Assembly: GCA_902783235.1 (NCBI GenBank)
Contig: CACZQG010000277.1
Span: forward strand, 1 to 5,245
Source of the DNA: an uncultured Ruminococcus sp.
Lineage (GTDB): Bacteria > Bacillota > Clostridia > Oscillospirales > Ruminococcaceae
DNA: 5,245 bases
Direction of reading: 5' to 3'
Shown in pieces: positions 1 through 5,245 of the stretch (the stretch's first letter is position 1; every line of letters begins with the position of its first letter). Made by a program: the position numbers and the translations under genes. The notes below the pieces were generated by a model. It saw only the letters and a program-made list of their open reading frames with translations, searched no databases and was not told where the DNA came from.

Positions 1-18
1 AAGCCTTTGAAAAGGCTT
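1..18. terminator. Hairpin at window edge, possible terminator of an upstream gene
   Basis: AAGCCTTT at 1-8 is the exact inverted complement of AAAGGCTT at 11-18, giving about 7 base pairs around a four-base loop. No T-run follows directly on the + strand. If this is an intrinsic terminator, it may serve a minus-strand gene whose T-tract lies left of the window. It could also be only part of a larger structure that is cut off. Confidence 0.3.
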
Positions 19-103
19 GACCTAAACTTTTGTATTTAAGTAATTCATAGTTTATTACTAATCGTTTACTAAAATTGATTTCCATGTCTTCTTACGCCTA
101 TAC

Positions 104-132
104 TTGACAAAAAATGCAATATGATATATACT
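104..132 (+). promoter_or_regulatory. Vegetative (sigma-A type) promoter for the tagD operon
   Basis: A perfect -35 hexamer TTGACA (104-109) is followed after exactly 17 bp by TATACT (127-132), which matches the -10 consensus at five of six positions. It lies 140 bp upstream of the tagD start. Transcription would begin near 139-141, so the mRNA would carry the whole folded leader at 166-256. It is the best promoter match in the window. Confidence 0.75.
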
Positions 133-153
133 AATATAATGTAGGGCATCCTA

Positions 154-162
154 TGATATAAT
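154..162 (+). promoter_or_regulatory. Possible second promoter, extended -10 element
   Basis: TGATATAAT combines a TGn extension (154-156) with a perfect TATAAT (157-162). No good -35 sits 16-18 bp upstream, which extended -10 promoters can tolerate. A start near 169 would fall inside the GGGGC/GCCCC hairpin and remove part of it. It may be a weaker alternative to the promoter at 104-132. Confidence 0.4.
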
Positions 163-165
163 GAC

Positions 166-256
166 GGGGCGACGCCCCTTATTGAAACGGTATGTTTTCA
201 CAGCATATATCCCCGAGGGTGGCTTACAGCAAAAAACATACCCGTTGGCAAAACGG
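166..256 (+). promoter_or_regulatory. Highly structured 5' leader of the tagD operon with competing stems
   Basis: Three helices can be drawn by eye. A short hairpin pairs GGGGC (166-170) with GCCCC (174-178). A long stem pairs 186-198 with 233-246, 13 base pairs with a single bulged C at 243. A third hairpin pairs CCGTT (242-246) with AACGG (252-256). The last two share bases 242-246, so the base of the long stem and the third hairpin cannot form together, as in attenuators and riboswitches. The ribosome binding site at 262-266 is just past the last helix and is not obviously sequestered. I do not recognise the consensus of any known riboswitch class, and no T-run terminator follows. A dispersed palindromic repeat is an alternative. 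Confidence 0.45.
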
Positions 257-272
257 ATAACAGGAGAAAAAT

Positions 273-659
273 ATGAAAAAAGTAATAACATACGGGACCT
301 TCGATCTGCTGCATTATGGTCATATAAATCTGCTAAAGCGTGCCAAGGCACTGGGTGATTACCTTATAGTTGCACTTTCTACAGATGAATTCAACTGGAA
401 TTCAAAGCAGAAGAAATGCTATTTCACATATGAACAGAGAAAGCAGCTACTTGAAGCCATAAGATATGTGGATCTTGTTATACCAGAGGAAAACTGGGAG
501 CAGAAAACCGATGATGTAAAAGAATTCAAAGTAGATACTTTTGTAATGGGAAATGACTGGGAAGGAAAATTTGACTTTCTTAAAGAACATTGTGAGGTCG
601 TGTATCTTCCAAGAACTCCCGAAATATCCACAACACAGATAAAGAACGATCTTAAATAA
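273..659 (+). CDS. tagD: Glycerol-3-phosphate cytidylyltransferase
   Basis: This cytoplasmic enzyme joins CTP and sn-glycerol 3-phosphate to give CDP-glycerol and pyrophosphate, the activated donor for poly(glycerol phosphate) polymers such as wall teichoic acid. The 128-residue length matches Bacillus TagD (129). The nucleotidyltransferase signature GTFDLLHYGH is at residues 8-17, with the HxGH histidines at 14 and 17. The substrate-site segment MGNDWEGKFD is at 92-101. The C-terminal motif reads RTPEISTT (114-121), where Bacillus TagD has RTEGISTT, so the usual glycine is glutamate. The ATG follows AGGAG (262-266) at six bases, and translation from it restores the conserved family N-terminus. 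The next gene, which uses CDP-glycerol, begins 18 bp after the stop, so the two are very probably co-transcribed. TarD is the same activity under another name. Confidence 0.95.
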   Translation: MKKVITYGTFDLLHYGHINLLKRAKALGDYLIVALSTDEFNWNSKQKKCYFTYEQRKQLLEAIRYVDLVIPEENWEQKTDDVKEFKVDTFVMGNDWEGKFDFLKEHCEVVYLPRTPEISTTQIKNDLK

Positions 660-677
660 ATTCGGAGGATCATATAA

Positions 678-3074
678 ATGGCGTTGAAGTCTTCCATGAA
701 GAAATTGATAAACAAGCTGAAATCAAGAGTATGGTTCAGTATATATTACGGCATACATTTTAAGCGTAAGATCAGGGATAATATTGTAATACTTGAATCG
801 AGAAGCGGAAATGATATGGCAGGAAACATATTGTATATTGCAAGAGAACTGGCACAGGATCCCCAATATCAGCACTTGAAGCTGTGTGTTCCCGTAAGGC
901 CGCCGGTAAAGGCAGGCATAAAGCTTATGCTAAAGAAATACGGCATTACAAAGGTCAAGATACTCAGAGAAGAATCTCTCAATTACTATAAATGGCTTTC
1001 CAAAGCAAAATACCTTGTGAATGATACATCATTTCCAAGACGCTTTATCAAAAAAGAGGGACAGATAATACTTAATACCTGGCACGGTACTCCCTTGAAA
1101 AATATGGGCAGAGATGTAAAAAATGAAGTGTACAATATGGGTAATGTTATGCGTAACCTGGTTTTTGCAGATTATCTGGTTTACCCGAATGAGTACATGA
1201 AGGAAAAAATGATAAATGCCTATATGCTGAAAAATCTCTGCAAAGCTACAGTTTTGAATGAAGGCTATCCACGTAATTCGGTATTTTTCAATGAGGAAAG
1301 AAGAAATGAGCTGAGACAGCAGTTTCAGATGGATGGCAAGCAGATCATTGTTTATATGCCTACATGGAGAGGCAGCGTGAATAATGCAGATGTTGAAGGA
1401 GTTATTGCCGAAACAGAGGAATTTCTTTCCCAGATGGACGGTAAGCTTAAAGACGATCAGGTGATGTTTGTCAAGTACCATCCCCTTATGAAGCTGGAGT
1501 TTACCGACGATAAATACAAGCATATACGCCGTTTCCCTTCGGGATATGAGTACTACGAGATACTGAATATGGCTGATACTCTGGTAACAGACTATTCCAG
1601 TGTATTCTACGATTTTGCAAATTCAAAAAGAAAGATCATACTTTATGTATATGACAAAGAGGAGTATTTCAGCACAAGAGGTGTTTATGTATCCCTGGAT
1701 GAGCTGCCATTTCCTCAGACGACTACTGTGGATGAGCTGATAGGTGAGATAAACAAGCCGAAAAACTATGATGATACGCAGTTCCTGAAGGAGTATTGTA
1801 CATATGATGCTCCCGATGCCGCAAAGAGGATATGTCAGAGGGTATTTTTGGACAAGCCTGTGACAAATGAGGAGAAAATAGAGTCCAACGGCAAGGAAAA
1901 TATACTTATTTACGGCGGTAATCTTAACAAAAACGGCATCACAACAGCACTTTTGTCTGTGCTTTCTCAGATAGATCTTTCAAGATTCAACTACTATGTA
2001 TCCTTCCGTGAGAGAAGCCTGAATTATGACAAAACAAGGACCTCCGTTATACCGGATGAGGTGGGAGTTATCCCCATAAGCTTTGAAATGGCATTTGATT
2101 TCAGGACAGGCTTTGCCTACAGAGCCTTTTCCAAAAGGGGCGGTGATCTTCATAAGAAGCAGCTTATCCGTGCATACGGACGTGAGATACAGCGTAATTT
2201 CTACGGTATAAAATTCCGCCACTTTATACAATTCAATGGCTATGAAAATAATATAATCGGTATGCTCACAGCACTTGACTGTAAAAAGTCCATATATGTT
2301 CACAATGATATGATGCAGGAGATCGAGACAAGAAATAATCAGAATTTCCAGCTGCTCAGATGGGTATACAGTATATGCGATCATGTTCTTCCGGTATCTC
2401 AGGATATTGTTGAATCGACCTATACCATAAGCCAAAGACGGGATAACATCATGGTAATGGATAATTTCCACGATCATGAAAATGTTATAAGGCGCAGTCA
2501 GCTTCCGGTGGAGCTTCAGAAAAATACAGATATGTACTGTCCGCACCCCGATGGACTGAACGGCTTCCTTAGAGCTGAGGGAATGACATTCATAACCATT
2601 GGCAGATTTTCACCTGAAAAGGGTCATATCAGACTGATAGAAGCCTTTGAGATATTCCATAGGACACATCCGGACTCCAGGCTTGTTATAATAGGCGGTC
2701 TGGGCAGCCTTTACTACAAGACCATGAAGGCGGTACGCAGTACCGATTGCTGGGACAGCATAATTCTGATACGATCTGTGGAAAACCCCATGCCTATACT
2801 GAAACAATGTGACCTTTTTATCCTCTCATCATTTTATGAGGGACTGGGACTTGTAATGCTTGAAGCCGATTCTCTGGGGATACCTGTTTTCTCCACTGAT
2901 GTAAACGGCCCCAGGAACTTTCTTAAAAAGTACGGCGGCTACCTGGTGGAGGACAGCATGGAGGGTATTTTACAGGGAATGTATGATTATGCAGACGGAA
3001 AGATCAAAACCCTTACCATTGACTATAAAAAACGAAATGAGGATATCAGGCAAAGGCTTGAGGCTATAATGTAA
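678..3074 (+). CDS. Two-domain CDP-glycerol glycerophosphotransferase / GT4-like glycosyltransferase
   Basis: The 798-residue protein joins two enzymes. Residues about 35-390 resemble the TagF/TagB family, which transfers glycerol phosphate from CDP-glycerol to a growing chain at the inner membrane face. Visible family landmarks are TWHGTPLK (134-141, conserved His136), YMPTWRG (226-232), KYHP (266-269, second histidine 268) and TDYSS (304-308). Residues about 407-798 look like a GT-B, family-4 glycosyltransferase: a start strand ENILIYGGNLNKNG (407-420), GRFSPEKG (642-649) and an EX7E motif (Glu721 and Glu729). The N-terminus is basic, with no signal peptide or clear membrane span, suggesting a peripheral membrane protein. 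GGAGG (664-668) lies nine bases before the ATG; Met7 is a less likely start. The frame is continuous, so the fusion is real in this sequence. Polymer, acceptor and transferred sugar are not determinable. Confidence 0.88.
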   Translation: MALKSSMKKLINKLKSRVWFSIYYGIHFKRKIRDNIVILESRSGNDMAGNILYIARELAQDPQYQHLKLCVPVRPPVKAGIKLMLKKYGITKVKILREESLNYYKWLSKAKYLVNDTSFPRRFIKKEGQIILNTWHGTPLKNMGRDVKNEVYNMGNVMRNLVFADYLVYPNEYMKEKMINAYMLKNLCKATVLNEGYPRNSVFFNEERRNELRQQFQMDGKQIIVYMPTWRGSVNNADVEGVIAETEEFLSQMDGKLKDDQVMFVKYHPLMKLEFTDDKYKHIRRFPSGYEYYEILNMADTLVTDYSSVFYDFANSKRKIILYVYDKEEYFSTRGVYVSLDELPFPQTTTVDELIGEINKPKNYDDTQFLKEYCTYDAPDAAKRICQRVFLDKPVTNEEKIESNGKENILIYGGNLNKNGITTALLSVLSQIDLSRFNYYVSFRERSLNYDKTRTSVIPDEVGVIPISFEMAFDFRTGFAYRAFSKRGGDLHKKQLIRAYGREIQRNFYGIKFRHFIQFNGYENNIIGMLTALDCKKSIYVHNDMMQEIETRNNQNFQLLRWVYSICDHVLPVSQDIVESTYTISQRRDNIMVMDNFHDHENVIRRSQLPVELQKNTDMYCPHPDGLNGFLRAEGMTFITIGRFSPEKGHIRLIEAFEIFHRTHPDSRLVIIGGLGSLYYKTMKAVRSTDCWDSIILIRSVENPMPILKQCDLFILSSFYEGLGLVMLEADSLGIPVFSTDVNGPRNFLKKYGGYLVEDSMEGILQGMYDYADGKIKTLTIDYKKRNEDIRQRLEAIM

Positions 3075-3284
3075 TACAGGCAGCACCGCTGCAAATACCC
3101 AAGGGTGTTTGTGTATTTCCGCAAAAGCAGAATTCAAATGCGTGATCATTTTCGCCTTAAAGCTGCTATTCGAGCTTTCGGCTGCAATTATTATATATAG
3201 TATGAGCGAAACTAAAAGTTTTTGCAGAGCTTTTTTCAAAAAGCGACCTTTTTAATTTTTTAATCGGATATTAGTATAATAATT
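3075..3284. other. Gene-free spacer with several hairpins after the polymerase gene
   Basis: No supported reading frame is present. Three inverted repeats are visible on the + strand: GCAAATACCC with GGGTGTTTGT (3091-3112, two-base gap), AAAGCT with AGCTTT (3159-3178), and GCTTTTT with AAAAAGC (3229-3244, two-base gap) followed by T-rich DNA. The last could act as a weak terminator. The combination of small hairpins with no gene resembles a degenerate intergenic repeat, but a second copy would be needed to call one. Confidence 0.4.
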
Positions 3285-3314
3285 ATACCGCACAGAAATG
3301 TGCGGTATTTTTTT
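3285..3314 (+). terminator. Intrinsic (rho-independent) terminator
   Basis: ATACCGCACA (3285-3294) and TGTGCGGTAT (3299-3308) form a perfect 10-bp stem capped by a GAAA tetraloop, followed by a run of seven T (3308-3314). It lies 210 bp after the polymerase stop and before spoIIAA. It should end transcription of the tagD operon and insulate the spoIIA operon. No matching T-run exists on the other strand, so it acts for + strand transcripts. Confidence 0.88.
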
Positions 3315-3330
3315 GTCCCGGCGACAGGGT

Positions 3331-3360
3331 TTTACAAAAAAATCAAGCATATTGTATTAA
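3331..3360 (+). promoter_or_regulatory. Candidate promoter of the spoIIA operon
   Basis: TTTACA (3331-3336) and TATTAA (3355-3360) are 18 bp apart, just after the terminator and 73 bp upstream of spoIIAA. This is a plausible but imperfect sigma-A-type promoter. In Bacillus the operon is read by sigma-H; I looked for an AGGA...GAAT arrangement and found no convincing match, so the holoenzyme is uncertain. Confidence 0.4.
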
Positions 3361-3381
3361 AATAGAAGCATGGAGTTAATA

Positions 3382-3402
3382 CCGTCCGAAGCCGTCGGGC
3401 GG
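3382..3402 (+). promoter_or_regulatory. Leader hairpin upstream of spoIIAA
   Basis: CCGTCCGA (3382-3389) pairs with TCGGGCGG (3395-3402), eight pairs including one G-U, around loop AGCCG. It lies between the candidate promoter and the ribosome binding site at 3419-3425. No T-run follows, so it is not a terminator. It may stabilise the mRNA 5' end or bind a regulator. Confidence 0.4.
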
Positions 3403-3432
3403 AGATGTATAAAACAGTGGGAGGAATGAAAA

Positions 3433-3762
3433 ATGTCATTGAGGATAGAGTCCCGGGACAGGAGCGTAACTGCGTATCTTACAGGGGAGATAGATCATCA
3501 TATTGCCGCAGCTATAAGAAATGATATTGATTACTCGGTAAGAGATACAGGTGCAGTGGAGCTTATACTGGATTTTTCCGGTGTGACCTTTATGGACAGT
3601 TCGGGAATAGGGCTGGTCATGGGCAGATACAGACTTATGAATGAAATGGGCGGCAGCGTCATAGTACAGGATCCGCCTCACAATATTAAAAAGGTGATGA
3701 AGCTGTCAGGCATTGACAGGCTTGCTGAAATAAGAAACAGCACAGAGGAGGAGAGCAAGTGA
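3433..3762 (+). CDS. spoIIAA: Anti-sigma F factor antagonist SpoIIAA
   Basis: SpoIIAA is the anti-anti-sigma factor of the forespore switch. Unphosphorylated, it displaces sigma-F from SpoIIAB; SpoIIAB inactivates it by serine phosphorylation; the phosphatase SpoIIE reactivates it. The 109-residue STAS-domain protein (Bacillus: 117) carries LTGEIDHH (16-23) and the phosphorylation-site motif FMDSSGIG (53-60). Ser56 aligns with the Bacillus phospho-serine 58. GGGAGGA (3419-3425) lies seven bases before the ATG and supports this start. An ATG at 3426 is out of frame. The stop overlaps the spoIIAB start. SpoIIE is not in the window. Generic STAS antagonists (RsbV) look similar, but the gene order identifies this one. 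Confidence 0.95.
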   Translation: MSLRIESRDRSVTAYLTGEIDHHIAAAIRNDIDYSVRDTGAVELILDFSGVTFMDSSGIGLVMGRYRLMNEMGGSVIVQDPPHNIKKVMKLSGIDRLAEIRNSTEEESK

Positions 3763-4196
3763 ATATTGAAAATGAAATGAAGCTGAGCTTTAAAAGCCTA
3801 TCCAGAAATGAGGGCTTTGCACGAACGGCAGTGTGTGCCTTTGCGGCGCAGCTTGATCCGGATACGGAGGAGATATCTGATATAAGAACAGCAGTATCGG
3901 AGGCAGTGACCAATTGCATAGTCCATGCATACAGAAACAGGACAGGCACTATTGAGTTGGTCTGCCGTATACTTGAAAACAGGGAGCTGTACATAAGAGT
4001 GCGTGACAGGGGCTGCGGTATAGAAAATGTGGCAAAGGCGATGGAACCGCTTTTCACCACCGCAGCCTGCGAGGAAAGAGCCGGACTGGGATTTGCGGTG
4101 ATGGAAAGCTTTATGGACAAGCTAAAGGTCACCAGTGCTGTGGGCAGGGGGACAAGCGTTATTATGCGGAAGAGAATAGGCGGTAAAAATGAGTAA
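3759..4196 (+). CDS. spoIIAB: Anti-sigma F factor, serine kinase SpoIIAB
   Basis: SpoIIAB binds and holds sigma-F inactive and, as a protein kinase, phosphorylates SpoIIAA. The 145 residues match the Bacillus length (146) and form one GHKL/HATPase domain. The N box is VSEAVTN (46-52), with catalytic Glu48 and Mg-binding Asn52. The G1 box is DRGCG (83-87), followed by PLFTT (97-101) and the glycine-rich RAGLGF lid (107-112). Arg22 in GFAR aligns with Bacillus Arg20, which contacts sigma-F and SpoIIAA. The start is GTG at 3759, seven bases after AGGAGG (3746-3751), overlapping the spoIIAA stop as GTGA. This indicates translational coupling, which helps keep partner amounts balanced. All expected catalytic residues are present. 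Confidence 0.95.
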   Translation: MNIENEMKLSFKSLSRNEGFARTAVCAFAAQLDPDTEEISDIRTAVSEAVTNCIVHAYRNRTGTIELVCRILENRELYIRVRDRGCGIENVAKAMEPLFTTAACEERAGLGFAVMESFMDKLKVTSAVGRGTSVIMRKRIGGKNE

Positions 4197-4839
4197 GCCG
4201 CTGCCGGAGGAAAACCTGGGACTTGTTCATTTGTGTGCCAATCGTTTCAGAGGGAGAGGCATCGAGTATGATGACTTGTTTTCAGCAGGATGTATAGGCC
4301 TGCTGAAAGCGGCGGAAGCCTTTGATACGGAAAGGGGAGTGAAATTCTCCACCTACGCTGTTCCGGTGATATTTGGAGAGATAAAACGGCTTTTCCGTGA
4401 CGGTGGAGCTATCAAGGTAAGCCGAAGTCTTAAAGAGCTGTCACTGAAAACTCTGAGGGCAAAGGAGGAGCTGTCCAAAAAACTGGGCAGAGAGCCTACC
4501 TTATCTGAGCTGAGTGAAGTACTGGATGTAGACGAATATGCTGTGGCTGAGGCACTATCGGTAAGTCAGCCGCCGGTATCTCTTACAGACAATTCCGAGG
4601 AGGGAGGAGGTCAGATAGACGTTGCAATGCCCTCTCCAGAATATGAGATAGGGGATACCATCGCACTTCATCAGGTAATGGAAACTATGGAGGACAGGGA
4701 CAGGCAGCTGATATATCTGCGTTATTATAAAAATATGACTCAGTCTGCGGCTGCTAAAATACTGGGTATGACACAGGTACAGGTATCAAGACGAGAAAAA
4801 AAGCTGCTGGGATTTATGAGAGAGCAGCTTCTCATGTGA
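4189..4839 (+). CDS. sigF: RNA polymerase sporulation sigma factor sigma-F
   Basis: Sigma-F directs the first forespore-specific transcription once released from SpoIIAB. The 216 residues hold region 2 (DDLFSAGCIGLLK, 28-40; FSTYAVP, 53-59), the family hallmark KVSRSLKE (76-83), a region 3 helix segment (about 84-125) and a region 4.2 helix-turn-helix (MTQSAAAKILGMTQVQVS, 183-200). Bacillus sigma-F has 255 residues. About 35 N-terminal residues, including the helical segment before the ENLGLV-like motif, are missing here. An in-frame TAG at 4177 rules out an upstream start, so this is not a mis-called start. The ATG overlaps the spoIIAB end by eight bases, with a modest AGGCGG site at 4178-4183. 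Position in the operon distinguishes it from sigma-G and sigma-B. Confidence 0.93.
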   Translation: MSKPLPEENLGLVHLCANRFRGRGIEYDDLFSAGCIGLLKAAEAFDTERGVKFSTYAVPVIFGEIKRLFRDGGAIKVSRSLKELSLKTLRAKEELSKKLGREPTLSELSEVLDVDEYAVAEALSVSQPPVSLTDNSEEGGGQIDVAMPSPEYEIGDTIALHQVMETMEDRDRQLIYLRYYKNMTQSAAAKILGMTQVQVSRREKKLLGFMREQLLM

Positions 4840-5031
4840 TGGTGTGAATATATGACAGGATAAGGGGAGTTTTTTTCATTGATCGTGACCCATAAGACCG
4901 GTCGTCTATTTGTACAACTATATATTATATAATTTAATACAGAAATTGTTACACTATTATGTAATAAATGACAAAGTTGTGTTAAAATATAAAATTATAT
5001 AAAAATTTTTAAGAGTTTTTTCATTTTCAGG
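4840..5031. other. AT-rich spacer after sigF, no gene seen
   Basis: No reading frame with a ribosome binding site is visible. A T-run (GTTTTTTTC, about 4869-4878) lacks a good preceding hairpin, so a sigF terminator is not clear. A weak stem pairs GACC (4887-4890) with GGTC (4900-4903). TTGTACAA (4910-4917) is an 8-bp palindrome. From 4921 on the DNA is very AT-rich and contains several poor promoter-like hexamers (TATAAT 4928-4933, TTGTTA 4946-4951, TATAAA 4988-4993), none correctly spaced. Confidence 0.4.
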
Positions 5032-5103
5032 TGTTTATATATGTAGGAGGGAAAAATCCCCCCGCTTTAAAGATCGGGGTTGATACCAATGCAGATATAA
5101 ACA
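5032..5103 (+). ncRNA. Candidate structured RNA (riboswitch-like fold), unassigned
   Basis: A perfect 9-bp closing stem pairs 5032-5040 with 5095-5103. Inside, the C-run at 5058-5063 can pair with either the upstream purine run GGAGGG (5046-5051) or, as CCCCG (5060-5064), with CGGGG (5075-5079). These internal hairpins exclude one another. A closed outer helix around alternative inner hairpins is typical of cis-regulatory RNAs, but I do not recognise a known class. The only gene that could be controlled lies beyond the window. The AT-rich outer stem could arise by chance, so confidence is limited. Confidence 0.35.
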
Positions 5104-5142
5104 ATTAAAATCAAAACTAAAAAACGAATGACTATATTTTTT

Positions 5143-5147
5143 GGAGG
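5143..5147 (+). promoter_or_regulatory. Orphan Shine-Dalgarno sequence without a start codon
   Basis: GGAGG follows a T-run. At the ideal distance (eight bases, position 5156) the codon is AAG, within AAGAAAAAG, where a start ATG would be expected. That frame ends at TAA after eight codons. No ATG, GTG or TTG occurs before TTG at 5188. This may be a decayed gene start or a chance match. Confidence 0.35.
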
Positions 5148-5197
5148 TTATAAAAAAGAAAAAGCAGCAAATTTACAGTTAAATATTTTGAATATAT

Positions 5198-5231
5198 ACC
5201 AATCACGTCACGAAAACGACCAATCACGTCA
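5198..5231. repeat. Two 13-bp direct repeats, 21-bp period
   Basis: ACCAATCACGTCA occurs at 5198-5210 and again, identically, at 5219-5231, separated by eight bases. The 21-bp period is two helical turns, so a dimeric regulator would meet both copies on one face. TTGACT at 5238-5243 could be the -35 of a promoter running out of the window, placing the copies roughly at -42 and -63. The start of a longer tandem array is the alternative. Confidence 0.6.
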
Positions 5232-5245
5232 AACCTATTGACTTG

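Noticed and set aside
161..358. 65-codon + strand frame overlapping the tagD start
   Set aside because: Its ATG overlaps the TATAAT at 157-162, it has no ribosome binding site, and it runs into the well supported tagD in another frame. The apparent codons come from the structured leader.
1980..2546. 188-codon minus-strand open frame inside the polymerase gene
   Set aside because: It is antisense to a gene with conserved domains and shows no recognisable family motif. It is a frame shadow, as are the minus-strand frames at 1029-1523 and 3686-4132.
3275..3280. Perfect TATAAT upstream of the terminator
   Set aside because: It has no good -35 (TTAATT at 3252-3257 is poor), and a transcript starting there would begin inside the terminator hairpin.
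4801..4830. AAGCTGCT / AGCAGCTT inverted repeat at the end of sigF
   Set aside because: It lies within the coding sequence, has a 14-base loop and no T-run follows, so it is not a credible terminator.
5056..5087. Resemblance of the C-rich/CGGGGTT hairpin to a type VI-D (Cas13d) CRISPR repeat
   Set aside because: The stem composition and GGGGTT ending recall such repeats, but there is one copy only, no spacers and no cas gene in the window. Not enough for a CRISPR call.
5175..5183. ACAGTTAAA, resembling an AgrA/ComE-type LytTR half site
   Set aside because: Only one copy is present, with no partner 21-22 bp away, and the region is AT-rich.
5128..5241. 37-codon frame starting ATG at 5128
   Set aside because: No ribosome binding site precedes the ATG, the GGAGG at 5143 lies inside the frame, and part of the peptide is encoded by the direct repeats.

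Overview
The window looks like chromosomal DNA from a low-to-moderate G+C, Gram-positive bacterium of the class Clostridia. A Ruminococcus-like (Oscillospiraceae) host is my best guess. The support is a complete spoIIAA-spoIIAB-sigF sporulation operon (found only in endospore-forming Firmicutes lineages and their relatives), a Bacillus-like TagD, frequent AGA/AGG/ATA codons, strong GGAGG ribosome binding sites and AT-rich intergenic DNA. The genus is inferred, not shown. All five genes are on the + strand, in two unrelated transcription units.

Positions 1-272 are a control region: a hairpin at the left edge, a near-consensus promoter (TTGACA, 17 bp, TATACT), a second extended -10 element, and a strongly folded leader with two mutually exclusive stems. 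Positions 273-3074 hold a two-gene operon for a surface polymer containing glycerol phosphate. tagD makes CDP-glycerol. The 798-residue protein after it carries a CDP-glycerol glycerophosphotransferase half and a GT4-like glycosyltransferase half in one chain. Together they could supply the donor, extend a poly(glycerol phosphate) or teichoic-acid-like chain, and glycosylate it.

Positions 3075-3432 have no gene. They hold several hairpins, a textbook terminator at 3285-3314, a probable promoter and a leader hairpin. Positions 3433-4839 are the spoIIA operon: anti-anti-sigma factor SpoIIAA, anti-sigma kinase SpoIIAB and sigma-F, with the reading frames overlapping by 4 and 8 bases. This partner-switching module controls forespore-specific transcription. 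Sigma-F is unusually short at its N-terminus.

Positions 4840-5245 hold no convincing gene. This AT-rich stretch contains a compact, riboswitch-like fold (5032-5103), an orphan Shine-Dalgarno sequence with no start codon, and two perfect 13-bp direct repeats exactly 21 bp apart just before a TTGACT at the window edge. I find no clear evidence of a new defence or mobile system. The least explained parts are the tagD leader and this 3' region.
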